Assembly: GCF_009800925.1 (NCBI RefSeq)
Contig: NZ_WOYF01000004.1
Span: 62,001-126,000 of the forward strand
Length of the DNA: 64,000 nucleotides
Origin: Budvicia diplopodorum
Lineage (GTDB): Bacteria; Pseudomonadota; Gammaproteobacteria; Enterobacterales; Enterobacteriaceae
Reading direction: 5' to 3'
A program made the position numbers and the translations under genes. Below, piece after piece: positions 37,848 to 49,100 of this stretch (its first letter is position 1; each line of letters opens with the position of its first letter). The notes beneath the pieces were generated by a model. The model saw nothing but the letters and a program-made list of their open reading frames with translations. It had not been told where the DNA came from and ran no database searches.

Positions 37848-39122
37848 TTACTTCTCTCGGAAGGCTTCCTGAACTCGCAATAAAGGCCGTAATAAATAAG
37901 AAAGAAAACTCTTCTGCCCGGTTCGAATATCCACCGTTGCGGTCATCCCCGGAAGCACCTTTAATTTTTGACTTCCTGCTTTAGTCAGCGTATTCCCTTC
38001 TGTTCGAACGATGACGCGATAATATGTAGGGTCTACGCCTGGCTTTCCTCTCGCTTCTTCATCTTTTAGAGCGCCTGGGCTAATAAATACAACGTTTCCT
38101 TTCAATCCTCCATATAAGGAGTAATCATAGGCAGAGAGTTTTACCATGGCTTCCTGTCCGGGTATCAGAAAGGCTACATCGGCTGGCTTAATTTTGGTCT
38201 CAACCAATAACGTATCTCCCAGAGGGGTCACTTCCATTATTTCTGCCCCTGGCTGTATAACCCCACCAATAGTATTTATACGGATATTATTAATGATCCC
38301 GTAAACGGGTGAGCGCAACTCGGTACGTACCAATGTATCGTGGCGACCAGCGGCGGTTTCTCCCAAGCTGGACAGCTCAGCCTCTACCTTAGTTAACTCT
38401 GCACTAGCTTCTGAATGATAGCGATTGCGACGCTCAGTAATTTGCAACTCGGCGTCATTAGCTTGCCGCCGAAGTTTCAATACTTCAGTATCAGATAGCA
38501 GCTCCTGAGCCGCTAATCGTTTGGCTATATCTAACTCCTGATTAATCAATTTTTTGGAAGCCACAAAGTTCTCAATAGACTCTTCCAGAGCCTGCTTTCT
38601 TGAACGATAGCTTTCTAATTCCCGCGTTGTTAATTCTGAGTTTTTCAAGACATCTTCAGGAAATAGAATTTCCGTTCCCAACGATTCAGCTCTTAGCCTT
38701 GCGGCTTGAGCGCGCAAAGCCAACATTCTATGCGCACTTTCCAGATAAGCCGCTTCAGCACGAGCCGGATCTATACGCACAAGTATCTGACCTTTTTCTA
38801 CCGTGTCACCCTCTTGTACTAACATGTCTTTCAATATACCGCCTTCAAGACTTTGCAATACTTGTTCACGAGAACTCGGTATTACTCTGGCTGGTCCGGA
38901 GGTCACTTCTTCTATATCAAAATTAGCCGCCCAAACAATGAGCAAAATCAATAATGTTAGGCTACCCCACGTCAAGATCATCCATCCTTCCCAGCGATCG
39001 TGGCTAGCCGCTTGCATAATTTCATTTACTACTCTGGTATCGGCTTGCTCATTTTTAGACTTCTGAAGCTTTGAATTTGATACCTTTTGGCCAGTTTCCG
39101 GTTTATTACTATTAGATGTCAT
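37848..39122 (-). CDS. HlyD-family periplasmic adaptor of the adhesin type I secretion system
   Basis: A 424-residue membrane fusion protein. A cytoplasmic N-terminal tail (about 45 residues, Lys/Asn-rich) is followed by one transmembrane helix near residues 50-68 (GSLTLLILLIVWAANFDIEE). Lipoyl-like and long coiled-coil segments follow (about 130-270). A beta-barrel region with RTELRSPVYGIINNIRINTIGG and the LPGMTATVDIRTGQKS motif of the HlyD/LapC group comes last. It bridges the ABC transporter and the TolC-like channel. It is the last gene of the leftward operon, 16 bp after the ABC gene. Confidence 0.92.
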   Translation of the reverse strand: MTSNSNKPETGQKVSNSKLQKSKNEQADTRVVNEIMQAASHDRWEGWMILTWGSLTLLILLIVWAANFDIEEVTSGPARVIPSSREQVLQSLEGGILKDMLVQEGDTVEKGQILVRIDPARAEAAYLESAHRMLALRAQAARLRAESLGTEILFPEDVLKNSELTTRELESYRSRKQALEESIENFVASKKLINQELDIAKRLAAQELLSDTEVLKLRRQANDAELQITERRNRYHSEASAELTKVEAELSSLGETAAGRHDTLVRTELRSPVYGIINNIRINTIGGVIQPGAEIMEVTPLGDTLLVETKIKPADVAFLIPGQEAMVKLSAYDYSLYGGLKGNVVFISPGALKDEEARGKPGVDPTYYRVIVRTEGNTLTKAGSQKLKVLPGMTATVDIRTGQKSFLSYLLRPLLRVQEAFREK

Positions 39123-39138
39123 ACCGCTACCTTAATAA

Positions 39139-41388
39139 CTACTGATGAGGACTAGTAACATGTGCTTGAAGTGCCGAACGCAGCGATGCTCCCGAAGGAA
39201 CTTTGCCATCGTTAAGCATCTGAATGACTTCATCTTTAGGGCCATCTGCTACTTTGATTCCTTCATCCATCACAATAACGCGATCGACAAACTGTAATAA
39301 GGCCGGTCTGTGCGTTACGATCACTACGGTACGACTTTCCATTGCGGGAGCTAATGCCTGTAACACAGTACGTTCAGAGGACATATCCATGCCGGAAGTC
39401 GGTTCATCTAACAAGAGAACTTCTGGATGAATCAACAGAGCACGAGCTAAAGCTATCACCTGCTTTTGTCCACCAGATAACGTATCACCTCGTTCACCTA
39501 CAGGCATCCCATACCCCATAGGGTGACGGGATGCGATAGTATCTACTCCCGTCATCATTGCTACTTTCAGCATTTCTTCATCGCTTGCGTGCGGAGCGCC
39601 CATTAACAGATTGTCGCGCAACGTGCCAAACATCAGGCGCGTCTCTTGGGTCACCAATGAAACTCGCGAACGTAGTTCTGAAGGATCGACCTGTCGTAGA
39701 TCAACACCATCAATAGAAATCTCACCCGCATTTGGTTGATACAATCCTACCAACAAGCGTAACAGCGTCGATTTTCCGCTACCCATCTTTCCTAAAATTG
39801 CAATTCGCTCCCCTGGCTTTAGAGATAGATCAAACCCATTAATCACCGGAGGTAAATCTTGTTTATAGCAAAAGCCAACGCCACGACAGCTTATGCCTTC
39901 CATGCTGCTCTGCGGCAATTGGACATAGACTTTTTCTGCATCGCGTTCTACCGGGGCACCCATCACACGATTTAGAATGGTGAGTGAAGTTCTCGCCTGT
40001 TGGAAACGCAATGCTAAAGCTGAGAGCGTACCTATAGGGGCAATTGCACGTCCCATTAGCGTCATGGTCGCGATGATTCCCCCCATCGAAATCGTCCCAT
40101 CGCCAACCAAATAAGCACCCCACAGTAAAATAACGACCGTTCCCATTTGCTGTATAGACTGAATCAGTGTGGAACCTGTCGTAGATAAAAACCGTGATTT
40201 CATTGAGATAGCGGAAAGCTGTACGCTAGCTACATCATGTTTAGTAGCAATCCGCCGTTCGGCACGCAGCGCTTTTATCGTTTCTAGATTATCCAGACTT
40301 TCGATTACTAGCCCTTGCCGATTACTACCAATTTTCATTGATTCTTCCGAATGATGCTTAAGCGGAATCTGCATTAGCAAAGCGACTATTACAATCGTAA
40401 GCAATATAGCTATAACGCACCAAACTAGCGGTCCTGCAACCATATAAATCACGGCAAGAAAAAGGAATACAAAAGGCAGATCGGCAACCGCAGTTAAAGC
40501 AGCAGAAGTCACTAAATCACGGACAGTTTCAAAGCTTTGCATCACATTACTGAATGCACCACTTGATTGCGCACGGTTTTCCATTCGGCTAGACAGGACG
40601 TGCCGGAAAATACGAGCACCCAATAATAGATCGATCTTTTTACCCGCGCGATCTAGTACCCAAGCGCGCGCAACCCGAGCACCAAGCTCAAATAGCAAAG
40701 CTAATCCAACACCGAGAGACAATGTCCACAAAGTAACATAGGTTTGATTTGGTAATACCCGGTTATAAACAGTCATCGTAAAAATAGACATAGCCAGAGC
40801 TAATACGTTAATTATTGCCGACAGGGCCACCGCTTCAACAATGTAACGTTTAAAATGCCAAACCGTATGCCAGAACCAATGGCGGCCTTTAACTTTAATT
40901 AAATCTTCAGAACGGCGATCGAGCTTAGCTTCTGGTCTAAACAGTAAAGCCTCACCGTCGTACTCGCTCAATAAAACCTTCGTATCGAGATGTACCGGCT
41001 TCGCCCCTAGTTCAGGCATAATTACCTGACACTGTTGATCCGTGTAGCTACACAGCACAACAAAACTATCTTTGAGACGTAATATCACCGGTAATAGTGC
41101 GGGCTTTAATGCGGTTAGTGGAACGCTTTGCCATACGGCTAACATTCCTCTTCGCTGTAATGCCATCACTGCCCATTCGCGTTGGCTTTCCTGAGCATCT
41201 TCCCCACCAAAAATTTCAGGAACAGGAGGCATACCGTCCAATATTTCATAACGGGTTAAACGAACGCCAAACTCACGTAAACCGCTCTGCAAAGCTTCAA
41301 CTAATACATTGTCAGACTTAACTGAGCTTGTTTGCTGCTCTGTTTCTAATATAGAGTCAACATCCAACGTACTATCTGCCTTTTTCAT
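39139..41388 (-). CDS. Type I secretion ABC transporter with C39-like domain (LapB type)
   Basis: A 749-residue transporter. Residues 25-165 form a C39 peptidase-like domain without the catalytic Cys (the position reads LVEALQSGLREFG), so it binds cargo and does not cleave it. Six transmembrane helices lie within about 190-470. The ATPase domain has Walker A GKMGSGKST, signature LSGGQKQ and Walker B LLLDEPTSGMD. It powers export of the giant adhesin encoded upstream. It resembles LapB/SiiF-type transporters. Confidence 0.93.
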   Translation of the reverse strand: MKKADSTLDVDSILETEQQTSSVKSDNVLVEALQSGLREFGVRLTRYEILDGMPPVPEIFGGEDAQESQREWAVMALQRRGMLAVWQSVPLTALKPALLPVILRLKDSFVVLCSYTDQQCQVIMPELGAKPVHLDTKVLLSEYDGEALLFRPEAKLDRRSEDLIKVKGRHWFWHTVWHFKRYIVEAVALSAIINVLALAMSIFTMTVYNRVLPNQTYVTLWTLSLGVGLALLFELGARVARAWVLDRAGKKIDLLLGARIFRHVLSSRMENRAQSSGAFSNVMQSFETVRDLVTSAALTAVADLPFVFLFLAVIYMVAGPLVWCVIAILLTIVIVALLMQIPLKHHSEESMKIGSNRQGLVIESLDNLETIKALRAERRIATKHDVASVQLSAISMKSRFLSTTGSTLIQSIQQMGTVVILLWGAYLVGDGTISMGGIIATMTLMGRAIAPIGTLSALALRFQQARTSLTILNRVMGAPVERDAEKVYVQLPQSSMEGISCRGVGFCYKQDLPPVINGFDLSLKPGERIAILGKMGSGKSTLLRLLVGLYQPNAGEISIDGVDLRQVDPSELRSRVSLVTQETRLMFGTLRDNLLMGAPHASDEEMLKVAMMTGVDTIASRHPMGYGMPVGERGDTLSGGQKQVIALARALLIHPEVLLLDEPTSGMDMSSERTVLQALAPAMESRTVVIVTHRPALLQFVDRVIVMDEGIKVADGPKDEVIQMLNDGKVPSGASLRSALQAHVTSPHQ

Positions 41389-41445
41389 ATCATATTTCTT
41401 ATATTTTCTCGGGTATCAGACCCATTCTAATTACGTTGGTTACTA

Positions 41446-43080
41446 CTATGGCCAAGTTCTTAATCCGCTAAGTAGCTGCTCGTGCTTGCTATCGCCCTCT
41501 TTAATTTCAGTAGGCGCTTCTTTGATGTGAGTAGGTGTTACTAAATGATTAAGAGTTTTGGATTTTGAATCATCAACCGTTACATTATTGGAATCTGGCG
41601 TATTGTCCGCTATCCAATCAACAACCTCAGGGCTTACCTGCTGGTTAGTAGAAATATTCACATTGCCCTGTTTTACATCCTTAGAATCCGCCTTTCTTAT
41701 AGATTTACCCACTAGCTTCGGATGCTTTTTTACTACAGAGCTCAAATCACCTAACGCAGCAATGATTTGCCATTGAGTAGCCAAATACTGCACGCGCTGT
41801 TCTTCGTAGCTGGCTAAACTAGAGTAATAGTCACTTGAGAAAGAGATCAGGTCAGTCAGAGAACGACGTCCGGCAAAAAATTGCGTTTCGCCCGATTTCC
41901 ACATTTGATCGGTTACCTGAACCTGATTGGCGATAGTATTTAGCTGTTGTTCACGTAGCGGTAATGAAACCCACAGGCGCTCTAGCTCTTGCCTTAAACT
42001 ACGCTCTGTGGAGTCGACGTCTGATTCCGCCGCTTCCAAACGCAATTGAGCACTACGGGAAGTCGCGCTGCCTGAACCACCATCAAACAAATTCATATCG
42101 GTACTTAATTGCACCATGGCCGTTCGAAAAAACTCTATGTTGCCACTATCCCTGTTTTTTGGGCTGCTAACATTTACTTCAACGGTCCAGTTAGGGCGAT
42201 TCCATTTGGAAGCAAGCCGCATAGCCGCCTCAGCTTCCTCCCGTTTAAATCGGGCCGCAACCAGGGACGGATTATTCTCCAGCATTATTTTCATCGCTGA
42301 CAAATCATTTGGTAACACAAAGTTTTTTCGTAGATCGGGTAATTCTTGGGTTAAAGTAACATCCTGTTGTAATAGCTCAGTCACCTGCCGCCATGTTTGC
42401 TGTTCAGAAGTCTCCCGCGCTCCACGGCTTGCTATTGCTGATTGCAAACGAGAATCTATCTGATTTACTTCTGATGCTCGTCCGGGATCGATACCGGCTA
42501 TCGCTTGAATCCGTTGGCGCAAATTTTTAAGCGCCTCAATCTGTTCATCCAATACCAGCCCAACCAAACGATCGCTCAATGCCGCTGAGTAAAGAGATAA
42601 TAATTGTTTATTAAGCCCTTCTCTCGTCACTTTAGTCTGAGCCTGTTGGGCATGATAAATTGCTGTTGTTCCAGCGACGCTGAGATCGGTTCGGCCATGA
42701 TCGTACAGCAGCTTACTGACACGAATATTAGGTGAGAAAGGCGTGTCTACCGCGCCAGGTTGCCCCGAATATCCTACGGCACTTATACCGGTACTTACCT
42801 TTAGCGAGTTTCCAGCCTCAGCCCTATCAATATCAGCCATTGCTGCACCACTAGATGACTCTGACGCCAATACTGCCGGATGATTAGCAATCATTTGAAT
42901 GAGTTGAGCGAACTCTTCTGATTTTGCATTAAAGCTTAAAGACAATAAAAAACTGGCTAATGGTAAAAACCATAATTTAGACGCTATCTTCTGCCCTCCG
43001 GTTACTGGGTTAGTAAGATGCTTTTTACTCAAAATAGTACGAGTACCACGATCGAAAATCATCATGACGTAAAATTCCAT
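41446..43080 (-). CDS. TolC-family outer-membrane channel of the adhesin secretion system
   Basis: A TolC-like outer-membrane efflux protein of up to 544 residues. A signal sequence is seen at about 35-52 (FLPLASFLLSLSFNAKSEE), so the real start may be one of the Met codons at 1, 6 or 7, or later. Two repeats of coiled-coil OEP domain follow (about residues 60-450). After the OEP core there is a ~95-residue polar C-terminal tail (HPKLVGKSIRKADSK onward) not usual in TolC. It lies between the adhesin and ABC genes. Confidence 0.88.
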   Translation of the reverse strand: MEFYVMMIFDRGTRTILSKKHLTNPVTGGQKIASKLWFLPLASFLLSLSFNAKSEEFAQLIQMIANHPAVLASESSSGAAMADIDRAEAGNSLKVSTGISAVGYSGQPGAVDTPFSPNIRVSKLLYDHGRTDLSVAGTTAIYHAQQAQTKVTREGLNKQLLSLYSAALSDRLVGLVLDEQIEALKNLRQRIQAIAGIDPGRASEVNQIDSRLQSAIASRGARETSEQQTWRQVTELLQQDVTLTQELPDLRKNFVLPNDLSAMKIMLENNPSLVAARFKREEAEAAMRLASKWNRPNWTVEVNVSSPKNRDSGNIEFFRTAMVQLSTDMNLFDGGSGSATSRSAQLRLEAAESDVDSTERSLRQELERLWVSLPLREQQLNTIANQVQVTDQMWKSGETQFFAGRRSLTDLISFSSDYYSSLASYEEQRVQYLATQWQIIAALGDLSSVVKKHPKLVGKSIRKADSKDVKQGNVNISTNQQVSPEVVDWIADNTPDSNNVTVDDSKSKTLNHLVTPTHIKEAPTEIKEGDSKHEQLLSGLRTWP

Positions 43081-43179
43081 ATTCGCTTACTTGTATAGAC
43101 CTCTTCTATATTACAGAGGCTATATGTTATAAAGCCGAGGATATCCAATATCCTCGGCTTTAGTTTTACTAGTCGTGAA

Positions 43180-46100
43180 TTACACCACGTTCATTCCTTG
43201 CTGAATCCACAGCTGAATTGTTGTGTCTTCCTCATTGGTATAAACGTTGTACACCACACCACCTTTATCCTCTGGCGAGCTACTACTCCATAGAGACAGA
43301 TCAATATTCACTGTATCTTTAGCGCCGTTGTTATTTGTTCCAGTATCACCAGTAATATGCAGGATAGGTTCCCCTGATTTTTTCATATCTAGAATATCTT
43401 CTGGTCTAATAACAAGCGTTTGGGCCATGTTATTAGCCATATTGATACCTTCAATATTGAAAATCTTGGCACTAACGCTTCCCAATTCAAAATTGCTATA
43501 AGAATCCCAGGTCAACCAATCGATACCATCACCACCATCTAACTTAGTAAAGTTAGTCGTATTGATAACTATCAGATCGTCTCCACCTTTGGCATCAACC
43601 GTACTTGCACCACGAGCATCCAATACATCATGATTTTCGGTGCCAGTAACATGGGTCGTCGCAGGTATATATTCAATGTGAGTTTCACCTTTGCCAGACA
43701 CATTCGTCAGTCCTAGCGTTTGTTCAAGGTCAATCAAACGACCTTTAATCGCAGAGCCACTACCGTCAGCCACGCCAAAATCAGTCCAGCTAACAAACAG
43801 CTGACCACCTTCTAAGAAGGTCGCACTGATCTCTTCTTGATTACCAACGGTTAACTGATTAATCCTCAGTTCCTGCCCGATTTTATTGCCGTTCTTATCA
43901 AAGAACTGCGCATAAATACCGGCGGTATTCAACCCCGGAGCCGGGTCAGTTTCTGACGCATACACCGCAACAAAGCTACCGTCTGCCCGACTGACTACTT
44001 GTGCCAGATATTGATTGTTGGGCGTTGAGGTATTCACCAGGAACTCATTACCCTGAGCCACGCCCTGAGCGTTATAAATGCGTCCCCATATACCGGCCAC
44101 TGACTGATCCGGCCCAGCCGTATTATTAGAATCCCAGGTGACGATATAGTTACCATTATCCAACGCAGCAATCTTCGCTGAGGCTTGGTTATTTGCCACC
44201 GTCTGATTCACCATAAGTTCACCCGACAGGTACTGGTGCGTCACCGGATCGTAAGTCCGCATAAACACATCATTACCGTTGCTAGTGCGCTTGGTATAGG
44301 TCACCACAACCTGCCCATTCGCCAACTGAGCCAGGCTAGGGAATGCATTACCCTCAGTATTCGGCAGCCCAGTTGCGCTGACTAACACTTCACCACCCAC
44401 CGGCGATCCATCCGCATTATATTGATGGCTGTATATCTGGTACTTGCCACTATTAACAGTCTGCCAGACCACCATATAACCACCGTCTGACAGCGCCACG
44501 TTCACCGGCCGGTTAGAACCAGAACCCTCACCACCGCTATTAATCGTAAACTCAGTTCCTACTGCCTGTACGCCGGTTAATATATGGTTGCTATTATAGG
44601 AGTAGGTGAAATTCTGCCCCCTAATAAAGTCCACTGAAGAACTATTTGGGCTGTCAGCCCACACCACCTGAAACCCACCGTTAGCTAACTCAACCACCGA
44701 AGGCTGGCCTTGGTCGCCCTGTCCGGAAGTATTCACCAGAAATTCCTGACCAACCGGCATCCCTTTGGCATCAAATAGCTGCCCTTTTACACTGTAATCA
44801 GAAGCGCTGGATTCCCACACCACCACAAAACCGCCGGTGGACAGGTGTGTCGTTGAGGATTTGGCTTGCGTCGAATTTGTCACCGTATTCACAATAAACT
44901 CAGAGTAATAACTGGCATTAACGTCAACAACAATCCCTTCTATGCTGTGCTTCTTAGTCACGTCGCTATAGGCCTGCCAGCTAACAAAGACGTTGCCATT
45001 ATCCATCAGGGTTGCGTCCAGAATATGAGCAACACTTCTGATATCGCTGGCCATTCCTTGACTATATTGAGTGTTACTATTGACCAGAAATTCATGGCCT
45101 ATCTTCTCGTTGCTGGCACTATAGCGCTGAGCATAGATAGCTGAACCGCTACCGTCACCACCATCAGAACCCCAGACAACCAGATAACCACCGTCCTCCA
45201 GCGCAACCGCAACCGGTTTGTACTGCTTACCAGGAGTGTAACTGTTGACCAGAAAATCTCCGGAGCCCATCACTTGCACCGCACCGGTTGTCGGGTTCAC
45301 GCTATAGCGCACCGCACGAATACCTGAGAAATCGGCAACCATGGCGTCACTCGAATCAAAGACAACCACAAAGCTGCCATCCTTCAGAGTGACCACATCA
45401 GGGAAATTCTGCCAGCTATTAGTGGTGGTATTAATCTGGAATGCATCTCCTAATGGCTTGCCATCCGCAGCAAATATCTGACCGATTATACCGCTAGCAG
45501 CGCTATCACCAGGGCCATTCAAGCCATTCCACACCGTAATATACATACCGGCATGGGCACTATCGGTAAAGGCCGCCATTTCTGAGCCACCAAAAGTACC
45601 GGCTGAAGTACCACCAGGTACATTAACCACACCCTGTGGAACGTTTTTACTGTCGTAACTACGCTGTATAACCCCATCGGAACTAACATCAGTCCAGCTA
45701 ATCACGTAACCACCGTTCGATAGGGCGACTACACTCGGATCGCGCTGGGCACCGTTGGTTGCAGTGTTAACCAAAAACTCTTCGGTTAACGCCTGACCAT
45801 CCGCACCGTAACGGCGAGCCACTATCCCATAGCCACTGTTATCTAAGCCACCGTCGTTGGATTCCCAAACAATCAGGAAGCTACCATCAGCTAAGGCAAC
45901 TACCTGCGGACTATCCTGACTGCCATTAGTACGCTGGTTAACCTGTTGCTCAACTCCGATACGCTTAATACCGTCTGCCGTATACATTTGCATCTGGACG
46001 TTATTGTCACCGCCATCCTGCCAAATCACGACCAAATTGCCATTAGTCAGGCAGGTAACGCTTGGGTTTACATTATCGCTATTAGTCGAGGTATTGAGCA

Positions 46101-49100
46101 CGATTGACTCTTTCAGCAGATTGTAATTATCGAGATCTGAACCACGAATAAGGATAGGTTCGCTCTGATTACCTGCTTTGTCGGCAACCACAATGGTTCC
46201 CTTCTCATTCACTGATAATGGATTTGGACTAATACTCCAGAACCCTTTTGCATCAGCAACGACTTGATGTAGCTGACCATCAGCATCCGTGACCCTAACA
46301 ATTGCGCCAGGTTCAGTTTGCCCAGCTAATAGCTCCTTCGTATTAGCATGAATGCCTACATTTGGTGGCACTTCATCTAACACCGGAGATTTCGCCGGCT
46401 GGTAAGCGATCTGCGTTGGATTTGTTCCTGCTACAGGTGGAGCTATCAGGCCTAGCGTGTGTTCAAGGTCAATCAAACGACCTTTAATCGCAGAGCCACT
46501 ACCGTCAGCCACGCCAAAATCAGTCCAGCTAACAAACAGCTGACCACCTTCTAAGAAGGTCGCACTGATCTCTTCCTGATTACCAACGGTTAACTGATTA
46601 ATCCTCAGTTCCTGACCGATTTTATTGCCGTTCTTATCAAAGAGCTGCGCATAAATACCGGCGGTATTCAACCCCGGAGCCGGGTCAGTTTCTGACGCAT
46701 ACACCGCAACAAAGCTACCGTCTGCCCGACTGACTACTTGTGCCAGATATTGATTGTTGGGCGTTGAGGTATTCACCAAGAACTCATTACCCTGAGCCAC
46801 GCCCTGAGCGTTATAAATGCGTCCCCATATACCGGCCACTGACTGATCCGGCCCAGCCGTATTATTAGAATCCCATGTGACGATATAGTTACCATTATCC
46901 AACGCAGCAATCTTCGCTGAGGCTTGGTTATTTGCCACCGTCTGATTCACCATAAGTTCACCCGACAGATACTGGTGCGTCACCGGATCGTAAGTCCGCA
47001 TAAACACATCATTACCGTTGCTAGTGCGCTTGGTATAGGTCACCACAATCTGCCCATTCGCCAACTGAGCCAGACTAGGGAATGCATTACCCTCAGTATT
47101 CGGCAGCCCAGTTGCGCTGACTAACACTTCACCACCCACCGGCGATCCATTCGCATTATATTGATGGCTGTATATCTGGTACTTGCCACTATTAACAGTC
47201 TGCCAGACCACCATATAACCACCGTCTGACAGCGCCACGTTCACCGGCCGGTTAGAACCAGAACCCTCACCGCCGCTATTAATCGTGAACTCGGTTCCTA
47301 CCGCTTGTACGCCGGTTAATATTTGGTTGCTATTATAGGAGTAGGTGAAATTCTGCCCCTTAATAAAATCCATTGAAGAACTATTTGGGCTGTCAGCCCA
47401 CACCACCTGGAACCCACCGTTAGCTAACTCAACCACCGAAGGCTGGCCTTGGTCGCCCTGTCCGGAAGTATTCACCAGAAATTCCTGACCAACCGGCATC
47501 CCTTTGGCATCAAATAGCTGCCCTTTTACACTGTAATCAGAAGCGCTGGATTCCCACACCACCACAAAACCGCCGGTGGACAGGTGTGTCGTTGAGGATT
47601 TGGCTTGCGTCGAATTTGTCACCGTATTCACAATAAACTCAGAGTAATAACTGGCGTTAACGTCAACAACAATCCCTTCTATGCTGTGCTTCTTAGTCAC
47701 ATCGCTATAGGCCTGCCAGCTAACAAAGACGTTGCCATTATCCATCAGGGTTGCGTCCAGAATATGAGCAACACTTCTGATATCGCTGGCCATTCCTTGA
47801 CTATATTGAGTGTTACTATTGACCAGAAATTCATGGCCTATCTTCTCGTTGCTGGCGCTATAGCGCTGAGCATAGATAGCTGAACCGCTACCGTCACCGC
47901 CATCAGAACCCCAGACAACCAGATAACCACCGTCCTCCAGCGCAACCGCAACCGGTTTGTACTGCTTACCAGGAGTGTAACTGTTGACCAGAAAATCTCC
48001 GGAGCCCATCACTTGCACCGCACCGGTTGTCGGGTTCACGCTATAGCGCACCGCACGAATACCTGAAAAATCGGCAACCATGGCGTCACTCGAATCAAAG
48101 ACAACCACAAAGCTGCCATCCTTCAGAGTGACCACATCAGGGAAATTCTGCCAGCTATTAGTGGTGGTATTAATCTGGAATGCATCTCCTAATGGTCTGC
48201 CATCCGCAGTAAATATCTGACCGATTATACCGCTAGCAGCGCTATCACCAGGGCCATTCAAGCCGTTCCACACCGTAATATACATACCGGCATGGGCACT
48301 ATCGGTAAAGGCCGCCATTTCTGAGCCACCAAAAGTACCAACTGAAGTACCACCGGGTACGTTAACCACACCCTGTGGAACGTTTTTACTGTCGTAACTA
48401 CGCTGTATAACCCCATCGGAACTAACATCAGTCCAGCTAATCACGTAACCACCGTTCGATAGGGCGACTACACTTGGATCGCGCTGGGCACCGTTGGTTG
48501 CAGTGTTAACCAAAAACTCTTCGGTTAACGCCTGACCATCCGCACCGTAACGGCGAGCCACTATCCCATAGCCACTGTTATCTAAGCCACCGTCGTTGGA
48601 TTCCCAAACAATCAGGAAGCTACCATCAGCTAAGGCAACTACCTGCGGACTATCCTGACTGCCATTAGTACGCTGGTTAACCTGTTGCTCAACTCCGATG
48701 CGCTTAATACCGTCTGCCGTATACATTTGCATCTGGACGTTATTGTCACCGCCATCCTGCCAAATCACGACCAAATTGCCATTAGTCAGGCAGGTAACGC
48801 TTGGGTTTACATTATCGCTATTAGTCGAGGTATTGAGCACGATTGACGCTTTCAGCAAATCGTAACTGCTTAATGCAGCCCCTTCAAACGCAGTTTCACC
48901 ACTTTGATTACCTGCTGGATCAATAGTAGATATCGTGGCTTTCTCGCCCGAAGCAACAGGGTTAGGCACCATAATCCAACGCCCATCTTCACCAGCTACC
49001 GTTCTAGTAATAACACCGCTATTTGTTTTAACAAGCACCGTGACACCAGGTTCGGTCACTCCCCCCAGAATTTCTTCAGCGTTTTGTGAAATACCAACAT

